From: a bacterium
GTDB lineage: Bacteria; Armatimonadota; Chthonomonadetes; Chthonomonadales; Chthonomonadaceae
DNA: 16,959 nucleotides
Assembly: GCA_021805405.1 (NCBI GenBank)
Contig: JAJZFK010000077.1
Location: forward strand, 1-16,959
Direction: 5' to 3'
Below, in pieces: positions 6,577 through 14,423 of this stretch; the stretch's first letter is position 1; each line of letters starts with the position of its first letter. The position numbers and the translations under genes are program-made. The notes beneath the pieces were generated by a model, which searched no databases, was not told where the DNA came from, and worked only from the letters and a program-made list of their open reading frames with translations.

Positions 6577-8526
6577 TTAACCAAAGTAGACCTGGTACCC
6601 CTGAACGGCGCTTCCAGCCCACACACCAGTGAGGCCCCAAAGAATTCCAGCAATTGCAAAGTGTCCCAGGGCGAGGCCAAGAAAAAACGGAACCAGTTTC
6701 TTGTACAGTCCCATTCCACCATAGCGCAAGGTAAGGCTTTTCAGTATCCACACCGTTAGGAATGGTCCCCAAATAAGGCTGCCAAAACTACACGTCATAC
6801 AATAGCCTATAGGATTGAACCAGAACCCAGCATAGCGAAGACGCATCGCCCACAGCGCCACCGTGCTGAGCGCACCAAATGCCGATGCCAGCGTGTGGGA
6901 CGTGTCCACCAGTTTGGGGGTAATTGAATACGAGTAGGCAGCACTGTATTGGGCTGTGGCTACCCAGTCTCCCCATATGCCACCGCGAAGCTGCATGGCA
7001 CCATACCGGTAGTACGAGGTGAGGTGAACGTACCAGCCAAGTAAAAATCCTAGTGCGACGGCGGCAATAAGTGCCTGAAAAATGCGCTTGGCTGAGGCAC
7101 CAGTTCGCCGCGCCAGTTCCAGCCCCTCGCCCTGGTATGCGCACAGCTCGGGAAAATACCCGCGCGATATGGAAAGAAACATCGTAAAAACCGGTAGTGT
7201 GCCTGGTCCCAATGCTGAAAACGGCGCAGATCCAAAGGCGTTTAGAAGAACATCATGCTGCATTTCAAACGGAAACAGCCAGACCAGAGGAACACCGGCC
7301 TCGGCCCGGAGCCGTGCGTAGACGAGTGCCACCGAAGTAACAAGTAGAAGGTAGAGCAATGCCGGCCACCAACCAAGGCCAGCCCGCCACATAAACACCC
7401 AGCAGAATAGAAAACCCGCGCCCGCCCCTAGAAACAGCAACCTAAACGTTACGCCTTCTGGCCCTGCTGTCTCGTGGCCACGCCATGCAGTGTGCCAGGC
7501 AGCGCGAAGGTGACGACGCGCCAGCCACACCATGACGCCAGCCATGGCGGTATACGCCCCGATGGCCTGTGAGCCGGAGTACGGCAGTAGTCCCGGTGGA
7601 ACGCCGGAGGCTGCTCCAGACACAGCCACCACTTTGAACACAAGGTACGCGGCCCAAACAGTTAGCGATATGTCGGTAGAGACCAGGAAACCCAGCCCAA
7701 TCAACTCTGGCCTTATGTGGTAGACCAGCGGTTTCATTTCGCTGAATGGAAGTGAGGTAAAGGCTACTCCAAAGTCCACCGACTTTCCAGGCGCAGGAAA
7801 CTGCGGCTGCAGCGCGTGAGCTATATTCAGCCCATTATAACAAGCGGCTATTGCAAAACCAGCCCACATTAACCGGTTGCGAAAAAATGGGGTTCCACCG
7901 GCGGCGGTTTCTACCATATTAAGGGGTAGCGCAACTAGCGGGAACGACAGCCGCTCCTCAAACGCCCACGATCGATAGAAGAGCGAAACTGCGCAGGCTA
8001 CGCAGATCCATAACATGACGAAAAATGAGAGCCACAAGGTGATGGGTACGAGCCAAAGGTGCCACGGAACCTGTCCTGTTGGTGCACCTTCGTAGAGGTG
8101 TTTTATGGCGGTAAGGCTGTGCGGCGCAAGTGCCGGCGGCAGAAACGGACGGCTCTTCTGAATGTTATCGGTATGGTAGTAGTACGGCGTTGTGACCAGG
8201 CTGATAATAAACTGAACTACACCGATGCCCATTGTGGTGCTGCTTACGGCGACAAAAAGGAATATCACAACAATTTCGGCCGTGGAGAACGGGTTGCCGC
8301 GGCGGGTGAACCGCATGAGCCCGTTTGCCGCCAGTATGACGACAAGCGCCGTGAGAGCAGGAATTGCGGGTACGCTCTCGGAGACCTGAGTGGCGAGCAC
8401 CATAACTTCCGACTGCCGTATCCAGAGAGCTGACAGAACTGCGAGCAGAATAGATACCACGATGGCGCGGATAGAAATACCGGATGTGATAACGTCCCGG
8501 GTTGATGAGCGCGAAATGTCGGTCAC
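6577..8526 (-). CDS. DUF6785-type polytopic membrane protein (OPT-transporter-like)
   Basis: The 649-residue protein is almost wholly hydrophobic, with roughly a dozen or more membrane helices from about residue 20 to the end. Signature blocks of the DUF6784/DUF6785 proteins of Armatimonadota and Planctomycetota are present: a cytoplasmic RSWAFEERLSFPLVALPL (about 185-202), FFRNRLMWAG (214-223) and YARLRAEAGVPL (403-414). The layout recalls oligopeptide transporters, but no substrate is known and I can name none. The GTG at 8526 has AAGG 7 nt upstream. Another GTG at 8580 would add 18 residues with a poorer ribosome binding site. It lies 107 nt downstream of the sensor kinase on the same strand, so it may be either co-transcribed or separately initiated. 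The gap holds a possible terminator at 8598-8627. Confidence 0.72.
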   Translation of the reverse strand: MTDISRSSTRDVITSGISIRAIVVSILLAVLSALWIRQSEVMVLATQVSESVPAIPALTALVVILAANGLMRFTRRGNPFSTAEIVVIFLFVAVSSTTMGIGVVQFIISLVTTPYYYHTDNIQKSRPFLPPALAPHSLTAIKHLYEGAPTGQVPWHLWLVPITLWLSFFVMLWICVACAVSLFYRSWAFEERLSFPLVALPLNMVETAAGGTPFFRNRLMWAGFAIAACYNGLNIAHALQPQFPAPGKSVDFGVAFTSLPFSEMKPLVYHIRPELIGLGFLVSTDISLTVWAAYLVFKVVAVSGAASGVPPGLLPYSGSQAIGAYTAMAGVMVWLARRHLRAAWHTAWRGHETAGPEGVTFRLLFLGAGAGFLFCWVFMWRAGLGWWPALLYLLLVTSVALVYARLRAEAGVPLVWLFPFEMQHDVLLNAFGSAPFSALGPGTLPVFTMFLSISRGYFPELCAYQGEGLELARRTGASAKRIFQALIAAVALGFLLGWYVHLTSYYRYGAMQLRGGIWGDWVATAQYSAAYSYSITPKLVDTSHTLASAFGALSTVALWAMRLRYAGFWFNPIGYCMTCSFGSLIWGPFLTVWILKSLTLRYGGMGLYKKLVPFFLGLALGHFAIAGILWGLTGVWAGSAVQGYQVYFG

Positions 8527-8593
8527 GGTAGAGCCTTCTGCATGGTCATGAAATGCGCGAACGTTACCAAAGCCCAACACCGGCTTGCTGCCC

Positions 8594-8627
8594 CGAAAAC
8601 AGGTGGATGGTTTATGGGCACCCTGTT
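8594..8627 (-). terminator. possible terminator after the kinase gene
   Basis: On the reverse strand, six nucleotides after the kinase stop codon, AACAGGGTG (8627-8619) can pair with CACCTGTT (8605-8598). One G is bulged and the loop is 13 nt. The downstream arm runs into TTTTCG (8599-8594). The U-tract is short and the stem modest, so read-through into the membrane protein gene is possible. Confidence 0.35.
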
Positions 8628-8633
8628 AAAAGC

Positions 8634-10406
8634 TTACACGGGGACGGTTACCTTCGCTGTGATGCCGTCCGGCCCATTCGCAAGAACGAACGTACCATGC
8701 AGGTCTCCACGCACCAGCGTCTCGACGATGGAAAGTCCCAAACTGTCCGAGGTACGGTAGGTAAAACCGTCGGGCAGGGGTACTCCATCGTTAGTCACCT
8801 GCATACAGATCTCTCCGTCTGTTTGACGAACGGTGATGGCAATTCGCCCGTCGTCCAGGGTGCTAAACCCATGCTCTACCGCATTTTGCACCAGTTCATT
8901 GAGTACAAGCGCCATCGAAGTCGCCTTGTGCAGCGGGAGAACACAGTCGTCACCTTCTACCTCAACGGAGATATGTTTACCTGGCGGTACAACGCTCTGT
9001 TTAGTGGCGTGAAGGATGGATTCGGCTACTTTCTTGATGCTAACAGAGTCCAGATCGTCGCGGCTAAGCAGCTCATGGACGCTGGAAATAGCAAGAATTC
9101 GCGCCAGGGTATCGTTAAGCGCGTCCTCTACTGTGGTGTACTTGGAATAGCGCATCTCAAGGCGAACGAGGCTCACAATCTGCTGAAGATTGTTCTTAAC
9201 ACGATGATGCATCTCCTGTATCACCGCAGATTTTACCATCAGCTTGGCGTTTTCAATCGCCAGGGCCGCTTGGGAACCTAGCGCCTGCAGGATTACGAGT
9301 TCTTCGCGGCTAAATACATGCACCCTATCTGTATAGCAGTTTAGCGCACCCATGACTTTGCCCTGAAAAATGAGAGGAACGCTCGCCAGCGATGCGACGC
9401 CCATCTTCTGGGCAATATCGGGAAAGTTGTATTCCGGGGCATTACGCACATCGTTAAGTGTGATGATACGCCCCTCTGCCACTGCCCGTCCCGCCACACT
9501 CTCGCCAACCTTGAGATTAGGTTTGCCGTTGTAATCTTTGTCATCGCTCTGCGTGGCTTTGATAACCAGTTCCTGCTTATCGTGATCGAGAAGCATGACG
9601 GTGCAAACACGATAGCCCATGGTTCTAGCCGTCATTGTGACAAGAAGGTGCAGAAGCTCCTCCAGGTACATGTTGGACGTAATGGCCTGACTCACCTCGG
9701 ACAAGGTGTGCAGCTGTACTGCATGGCGCTCTAGCTGACGGTATCTGCGGGAGCGCTCGATGGCACCTGCCACCTGGTTTGCAATACCTGAAAGCAAGCG
9801 CACCTGGCTCCTGGTGTACTCACGGGGATGGTGGGTTCGCACGTTGATCACGCCAAGGATTTCACCCCGTGTAACAAGTGGCACCGACAACATGGACTGG
9901 TATTCACCCTCGTTCATGTCTGGGACTGTCTTAAAGCGGTGATCACCCGCTGCATTTCTGCTAACAAGAACGGGCTTACGCTCTCGTGCTACCCACCCGG
10001 TAATACCTTCGCCTACCTTTAGGCGTACCTTGCCCACGAGCCCTGCTATACTCTCGTCTGCAGCACGCAGGATGAGTTCTTCCTTTGCAGAATCGAAAAG
10101 GTATACCTGACACGAGTCGGTGCCAGTAATGCGTGTTGCGATTTCAGCCGTCACCTTGAGCATCTCCTCAAGGTCGAAGGCGCTGCCGGTTGCCTCACCT
10201 ACTCGGCGCAGCGCCTCAGCCTCGCCACGTTTCTCTTCCAGTTCAGCACGCAGCTCCTGGATTTCGCTGTGAGCATCGCGAATTTGGCGGTCACGCGCAT
10301 CAAGCTCTTCCTGCAGCAGGGTTACATCGGGATCGTCGCTTCGTCGAAGCGCCGCTACCAGTCGTCGGGCTCGTGGTGTTCTAAACCGGTAAATTCTCTC
10401 GCGCAT
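8634..10406 (-). CDS. soluble GAF-GAF-HisKA_2 sensor histidine kinase
   Basis: The 590-residue kinase has no membrane segment and should sense a cytoplasmic signal. In order it shows an N-terminal coiled coil (about 27-70), GAF domain 1 (about 78-218, including VGEGITGWVARE at 131-142), GAF domain 2 (about 245-390, including VGESVAGRAVAEG at 300-312), a HisKA_2 dimerisation helix with EMHHRVKNNLQQI (398-410) and a HATPase_c domain. The phosphoacceptor is in the HH pair at 400-401, most likely His401. The N box is NELVQNAVEH (503-512) and the G-rich lid includes SLGLSIVETL (555-564). HisKA_2 kinases commonly act with ANTAR or other receiver-only regulators. The ANTAR gene lies 13 nt upstream, so this is probably its cognate kinase. 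GAGGAG precedes the ATG by 4 nt. The GAF ligands are unknown. Confidence 0.92.
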   Translation of the reverse strand: MRERIYRFRTPRARRLVAALRRSDDPDVTLLQEELDARDRQIRDAHSEIQELRAELEEKRGEAEALRRVGEATGSAFDLEEMLKVTAEIATRITGTDSCQVYLFDSAKEELILRAADESIAGLVGKVRLKVGEGITGWVARERKPVLVSRNAAGDHRFKTVPDMNEGEYQSMLSVPLVTRGEILGVINVRTHHPREYTRSQVRLLSGIANQVAGAIERSRRYRQLERHAVQLHTLSEVSQAITSNMYLEELLHLLVTMTARTMGYRVCTVMLLDHDKQELVIKATQSDDKDYNGKPNLKVGESVAGRAVAEGRIITLNDVRNAPEYNFPDIAQKMGVASLASVPLIFQGKVMGALNCYTDRVHVFSREELVILQALGSQAALAIENAKLMVKSAVIQEMHHRVKNNLQQIVSLVRLEMRYSKYTTVEDALNDTLARILAISSVHELLSRDDLDSVSIKKVAESILHATKQSVVPPGKHISVEVEGDDCVLPLHKATSMALVLNELVQNAVEHGFSTLDDGRIAITVRQTDGEICMQVTNDGVPLPDGFTYRTSDSLGLSIVETLVRGDLHGTFVLANGPDGITAKVTVPV

Positions 10407-10419
10407 GCGGCTCCTCTGC

Positions 10420-11001
10420 TCACACGTTGTGGGCGATAATGATGGCTTCTGCTATTTCCCGCATGGACTTGCGGGTATTCATAGATTGCACTTGTATGCG
10501 CCGAAATGCTTCCTGTTCCTTTAGGCCGTACTGATCCATAAGGATACCCTTCGCTCGATCAACGACCTTGCGGGTCTCCAGCTTGTCCTCAAGGTCTGCC
10601 GCCTGCTCCTCGATGCGCGAAAACGCATCCCATCTGGCAGCTGCCACTTCAATCTGCGGCATAAGGTCGGCTTCTTTGAAAGGCTTCACGAGGTACGAAT
10701 ATACCCCGGCATCCTTTGCACGCGAAACGAGATCGAGCTGGCTGTAGGCAGTGAGAAGAAGCACGGGTGCAATCTTTTCATCGGTAATAATCTTGGCGGC
10801 GTCAATACCGTCCATTTCTGGCATCTTGATGTCGAGTAGAACAATGTCGGGCCGCAAAGTGCGCGCAAGTTCAACGGCCCGGGCGCCATCAGCGGCCTCC
10901 CCTATTACCTCGTAGCCACAATCCTCCAGCATCTTCTTTAAATCCAGCCGAATTATTGGCTCATCATCTGCGATTACAATGCGCAGGACCTTTTCGTCCA
11001 T
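10420..11001 (-). CDS. ANTAR-domain response regulator (AmiR/NasR type)
   Basis: The 193-residue regulator has a receiver (about 6-122) with Asp12, Asp13, phosphoacceptor Asp57 (LLDIKMPEMDG), Thr84 and Lys106, a coiled linker (about 125-142) and an ANTAR domain (about 142-190). The linker and ANTAR core read VVDRAKGILMDQYGLKEQEA (146-165), close to the family consensus. It should act as a phosphorylation-dependent antiterminator that binds paired hairpins in target leaders. The ATG at 11001 has AAAAGGAG 7 nt upstream. An upstream in-frame start at 11079 would add 26 residues that do not fit the family. It is the first gene of a reverse operon with the HisKA_2 kinase. Compared with the regulator at 1000-1599, this copy is canonical and probably the main effector. 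Its RNA targets are not identifiable from this window. Confidence 0.94.
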   Translation of the reverse strand: MDEKVLRIVIADDEPIIRLDLKKMLEDCGYEVIGEAADGARAVELARTLRPDIVLLDIKMPEMDGIDAAKIITDEKIAPVLLLTAYSQLDLVSRAKDAGVYSYLVKPFKEADLMPQIEVAAARWDAFSRIEEQAADLEDKLETRKVVDRAKGILMDQYGLKEQEAFRRIQVQSMNTRKSMREIAEAIIIAHNV

Positions 11002-11269
11002 CCCTATGCTCCTTTTCCGCGGCGGGTAAACTGGGTAATCTGGTTGGTGTAAGTGGAGCAGTATCAAGGTGGTGCGCAAGATGAGAGTGGAGGTTTAAGG
11101 GAGGTTGAAACGAGGGGATTAACTTGCCCACAGCCTACTCAGGCACCAATGCTCCATACCTCGGCCTCACCCTCGAAACCGAGCGGACTATGCTGAACAC
11201 AGGAGACTGAGCTCAGATTGCGGTATTATATATCAAACTCCGTATAAATGTCAAACCAACAGGTGGTGA
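11002..11269. other. divergent intergenic region with palindrome and purine-rich tract
   Basis: This 268-bp gap separates the ANTAR operon (reverse) from the presenilin-like gene (forward). On the forward strand 11075-11118 is unusually purine-rich and contains GGAGG (11089-11093) and GGGAGG (11099-11104). CTGAGCTCAG at 11207-11216 is a perfect 10-bp palindrome. Just beyond it are TTGCGG (11218-11223) and TATAAA (11243-11248), a possible forward promoter with a long 19-bp spacer. CTCGG (11160-11164) and CCGAG (11179-11183) form a weak inverted repeat. No coding frame is convincing here. Confidence 0.4.
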
Positions 11270-12232
11270 ATGACTAACAACGATCCGCTTGACGCAGCCT
11301 CTTCTACTTTGGATTCTACGAGCGACAACCAGGAAGTTATTGCAAGAAGACAGGGATACCTGTCGCTTTCGGTAGCAATTCTGCTTCTCGCACTCTACCA
11401 GGTCTCGCAAAAGCTACCTTCCAACCAGTGGACGATCCTGCTAACAACGTTTCTTTCGCTACCTATTACTATTGTGTTCGCGGTAGCAACCGCTCGAAGC
11501 ATGAGCAATCGACGCAACCTGATAGGGTGTAGCCTCTTATCACTCTTCCTGTTCCTACCCGTAAGCCTGGGGAGAGTGCTGATCGCCGCGGACCCTTCGC
11601 TGCTTAAGACGCCCTTTATTCCGGTGTTGAGGATCCTGCTCATAGTCTATGGTGCCGTTCCAGGAATGGGGCCACTCCTGCTCATAGTTGCTGCGGCAGT
11701 CGTAGGTGTTTTGGTCTCTACGCTGGTGAAGGAGATAAAGATTCTGCTTCCCATGGCAGTTGTGCTGGCGCTGATGGACCTTTGGGTGGTCTTTGGTGGG
11801 GGGCTGGTACATACGGCCACGCATGCGCCGCCTCAAAAGGCAGCTGTGGCGAAAACTGCCATGCATGCATTCAGTGCTGCGCTGCCGTCGGTGAAGCCAC
11901 CGGCTCGTGGCGCAGAACCTCTTGCATACAGTGTGGGGTTTGCCGACTACCTCTTTATAAGCCTCTTCTTCGCCTGCTTCTCGCGTTTCCGTTTAAACGA
12001 GAAGAAGATACTCGCTACACAGGTCGTTCTTGTCTCCATGCTGACGGTCTACATGGGCCTGGTGTACGCGTTGGGATCCGATCTGCCAGCGCTGGTACCC
12101 ATAGCGTTCGTAATCGTCGCCATGAATCTCAAGGCGTTTCGGTATACGCGGAGCGAAATGTTCGCGCTAGCGTATGCTGCTGTCTTCATGGTTGCGCTAT
12201 TGGCCGGCTTTAGGTGGTTGAGCGCGCGATGA
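11270..12232 (+). CDS. presenilin/SPP-like intramembrane aspartyl protease homologue (putative)
   Basis: The 320-residue protein has a polar N-terminus (1-28) and nine or ten membrane helices. Three features occur in the order and helices expected of peptidase family A22. Asp170 lies in a helix reading LMDLWVVFGG, which compares with YDxxxVF in helix 6. Asp226 lies in SVGFADYLFISLFFACFSRF (221-240), matching helix 7, LGxGDxxF...RF. PAL (273-275) precedes a final hydrophobic run, as in helix 9. A 40-residue hydrophilic loop (about 180-219) separates the two Asp helices, as in presenilin. The usual GxGD is GFAD here, so Ala replaces the glycine next to the Asp. AGGTGGTG lies directly upstream of the ATG. 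The stop overlaps the phzF start. This reading is mine from motif order, and a non-proteolytic membrane protein remains possible. Confidence 0.68.
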   Translation: MTNNDPLDAASSTLDSTSDNQEVIARRQGYLSLSVAILLLALYQVSQKLPSNQWTILLTTFLSLPITIVFAVATARSMSNRRNLIGCSLLSLFLFLPVSLGRVLIAADPSLLKTPFIPVLRILLIVYGAVPGMGPLLLIVAAAVVGVLVSTLVKEIKILLPMAVVLALMDLWVVFGGGLVHTATHAPPQKAAVAKTAMHAFSAALPSVKPPARGAEPLAYSVGFADYLFISLFFACFSRFRLNEKKILATQVVLVSMLTVYMGLVYALGSDLPALVPIAFVIVAMNLKAFRYTRSEMFALAYAAVFMVALLAGFRWLSAR

Positions 12233-13071
12233 CGGAGTCGCTTGTCCTCGATATCACCACGGTAGATGCATTTGCCGCTCAACCATTTAGCGGCAACCCG
12301 GCCGCAGTATGTGTCACAGATGAAGTACTTCCAGACGCGCTCATGCAGGCAATTGCTGCCGAAATGAACCTTTCCGAGACCGCGTTTGTCTACCCGGAAG
12401 GACAAAATATCTACCGGTTGCGATGGTTTACTCCATCATCCGAGGTTGATCTGTGTGGTCATGCCACCCTCGCGGCCGCACATGTGCTTTGGGAGCGCAC
12501 CGCCGTTGCTGCTGGCACCGCAATTACGTTCAACACGAGAAGCGGTGCACTCACGACGCAAAACGAAGGCGAACTTATCGCCATGAACTTTCCCGCGGAG
12601 CCAGTCGATTTTACGCAGAGCCAGGCATTGATGCCACTCATCACCCAGGCAATTGGCGTTCCAGTACAGACGGCAGGGCGAAACCGTATGGACTACCTGG
12701 CTGTGCTCGAAAGCGAGGCTGATGTGCGCCGTGCAACGCCCGATATGGCAGCAGTGGCCGCGCTTGGTATGCGAGGCGTTATAATCACGGCTCTGGCAGC
12801 CAACGCAGCACAGTATGACTTTGTGTCGCGGTGCTTCTACCCGGCGGTTGGTGTGCCCGAGGATCCGGTTACGGGTTCCGCCCATTGTGCACTCGCACCA
12901 TGGTGGGCATCGCGCCTGAACAGGGCGAAACTGGTTGGTTGGCAGGCTTCGGCCAGAGGTGGTGAAGTAGGAGTAGAGTGTCTTGATGACCGCGTTATTA
13001 TCCGTGGAACGGCAACTACAGTACTGATGGCTGAAATGCAGATTAAAAACTTGCAGCTTTTTGGCCTATAA
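12229..13071 (+). CDS. PhzF-family isomerase
   Basis: PhzF-fold proteins are two-lobed isomerases related to diaminopimelate epimerase. The 280-residue product begins in the standard way (TTVDAFAAQPFSGNPAAV, 10-27) and carries the catalytic glutamate Glu50 in MNLSETAFV, the strand RWFTPSSEVDLCGHATLAAA (65-84) and the second-lobe block EDPVTGSAHCALAPWW (211-226), both typical. PhzF itself isomerises dihydro-hydroxyanthranilate in phenazine synthesis. No other phenazine gene is visible, so the substrate is probably different and unknown. The ATG at 12229 overlaps the preceding stop (ATGA), with AGGTGG 11 nt upstream inside the previous gene, so translation is likely coupled. A start at 12214 would overlap further without better support. 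Confidence 0.9.
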   Translation: MTESLVLDITTVDAFAAQPFSGNPAAVCVTDEVLPDALMQAIAAEMNLSETAFVYPEGQNIYRLRWFTPSSEVDLCGHATLAAAHVLWERTAVAAGTAITFNTRSGALTTQNEGELIAMNFPAEPVDFTQSQALMPLITQAIGVPVQTAGRNRMDYLAVLESEADVRRATPDMAAVAALGMRGVIITALAANAAQYDFVSRCFYPAVGVPEDPVTGSAHCALAPWWASRLNRAKLVGWQASARGGEVGVECLDDRVIIRGTATTVLMAEMQIKNLQLFGL

Positions 13072-13104
13072 TGTTGCAAAATAGTTCCAGGTATTTGTGC
13101 TAGA

Positions 13105-13132
13105 GATTGATCCTGTAATCGCAGGGTCAATC
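13105..13132 (+). terminator. stem-loop between phzF and the acyltransferase genes
   Basis: GATTGATCCTG (13105-13115) pairs with CAGGGTCAATC (13122-13132). This gives an 11-bp stem with one G-U wobble and a 6-nt loop (TAATCG). It begins 33 nt after the phzF stop. No T-run follows, so it is not a textbook intrinsic terminator. It could attenuate, protect a 3' end, or serve as a regulator binding site ahead of the acyltransferase genes. Confidence 0.4.
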
Positions 13133-13198
13133 CCACACTAATTGTTGGTTTCGTGACAACTGGTGGCACAAACAGGTCGTGGGCGCGAAGGTTACATC

Positions 13199-14389
13199 AT
13201 GACAGCTCAGAATAAAACACAACAGTACGCTTCGGCTCGCCGACTGCCACCCTACCGCTCGTTAGACCTCTGGCGCGGTATTGCCAGCCTTTGGGTGATG
13301 CTCTTTCACGCTGAGGCTGTCATGAAACAACAATATGCAGGTAGCAGCGGTAACCCCGTTTACCGCTTTTCGGCCCTTGGGCAGCTTGGCGTACAGATGT
13401 TCTTTGTGATAAGCGGCTACTGCATCGCTGCAGCAGCTGCCTCGTCGCTGCAGCGGGACCATGGACCTGTCACCTTTGCAAAAGCGCGATTGCGCCGCAT
13501 ATTCCCAACCTACTGGGCAGCGATGGTGCTAACAGCAGCACTCTCGTTGGCAGCGGGCTTCGCAGTGAGTGCGCATCTGGTTCATAGCAGCGTGCTTTCC
13601 GACCTTAACCTTACCGCACAAAGCCCGCAGTGGTTTATCGCTAACATAACCTTAACTACCAATCTATTTCACCACAGCCTACTCGTAATGCAGGCATGGA
13701 CTCTCTGCTACGAGGCGTTTTTCTACCTTGCAATGGGACTGTTCCTGGGGCTTGCCACCATACGGAAGTGCGAGCAGTCACTTTTATTATTTGCACACGT
13801 ATTAACGCTCGCCGTTCTTGCATTCCTGATTATACAACCGGGCGTGCTTAATTACCCGTTCAACCTTTGGAGCGAGTTCGGATTTGGTGTGATAGCCTAT
13901 CAGTGCATCCGTTTCCCTAAGAAAGCGCTCTCGTGGTTGGTGCTGACTGCGGCAGGTGTGGAGACCGCAATCGCCATCGCCCAGCACAACATCCTTTTTG
14001 GCCCTATTCAGCAGTCGTTACGTGTGCAGTACGGCGGCGCGTTTCTGTTCGCCGTCCTCCTAATCGTTGTCCACCGCTGGGATGAGTGGATTACTACGCG
14101 TAACGCACTACAACCAGTTGCGGCAGTGGGCGTTTATAGCTACAGCCTATACCTCACACATACCTTCAGCATAGGCATTATCAACCAGCTTGTAAAGGTA
14201 TTTCACCTTCCGGCTTCGTTGAACTTTGTCTATTTTGTGTTGATGGGGGTTAGTGCGATCATTTTTGCCATAGTTTTCTTCACCTATTGTGAAAAGCCGT
14301 TCCTAAGTGTATCTGGCCGAGCACGCAGTGCAACTGTACTGGGGGAACAACCTATGGCGACCGGTACGGCACCGGTAACTGCGGAGTAG
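13199..14389 (+). CDS. membrane acyltransferase, acyltransferase_3 family (copy 1)
   Basis: The 396-residue integral membrane protein belongs to the acyltransferase_3 (OafA/NodX/WecH-like) family, which moves acyl groups, usually acetyl, onto sugars of exopolysaccharides, O-antigens or other envelope glycans. The N-terminal motif YRSLDLWRGIASLWVMLFH (19-37) ends with the conserved His37. FFVISGYCIA (68-77), the cytoplasmic KARLRRIFPTYW (95-106) and AWTLCYEAFFYL (166-177) follow. About ten helices span the rest. There is no fused SGNH domain. The ATG at 13199 has GAAGG 7 nt upstream. A TTG or GTG frame extension to 13163 is unsupported. The second copy follows 34 nt later and shares the same blocks, so the pair arose by duplication. 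The acceptor is unknown. Confidence 0.88.
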   Translation: MTAQNKTQQYASARRLPPYRSLDLWRGIASLWVMLFHAEAVMKQQYAGSSGNPVYRFSALGQLGVQMFFVISGYCIAAAAASSLQRDHGPVTFAKARLRRIFPTYWAAMVLTAALSLAAGFAVSAHLVHSSVLSDLNLTAQSPQWFIANITLTTNLFHHSLLVMQAWTLCYEAFFYLAMGLFLGLATIRKCEQSLLLFAHVLTLAVLAFLIIQPGVLNYPFNLWSEFGFGVIAYQCIRFPKKALSWLVLTAAGVETAIAIAQHNILFGPIQQSLRVQYGGAFLFAVLLIVVHRWDEWITTRNALQPVAAVGVYSYSLYLTHTFSIGIINQLVKVFHLPASLNFVYFVLMGVSAIIFAIVFFTYCEKPFLSVSGRARSATVLGEQPMATGTAPVTAE

Positions 14390-14423
14390 ATTACTCGGCA
14401 GATCTAACAGGAGACTTATCAGT

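Noticed and set aside
8553..9281. Long forward reading frame of about 240 codons
   Set aside because: It lies antisense to the HATPase_c and HisKA_2 part of the kinase, whose motifs are unambiguous, and it shows no domain of its own.
12229..13071. Phenazine biosynthesis locus
   Set aside because: PhzF-family proteins are widespread outside phenazine producers and no phzA/B/C/D/E/G homologue is in the window.
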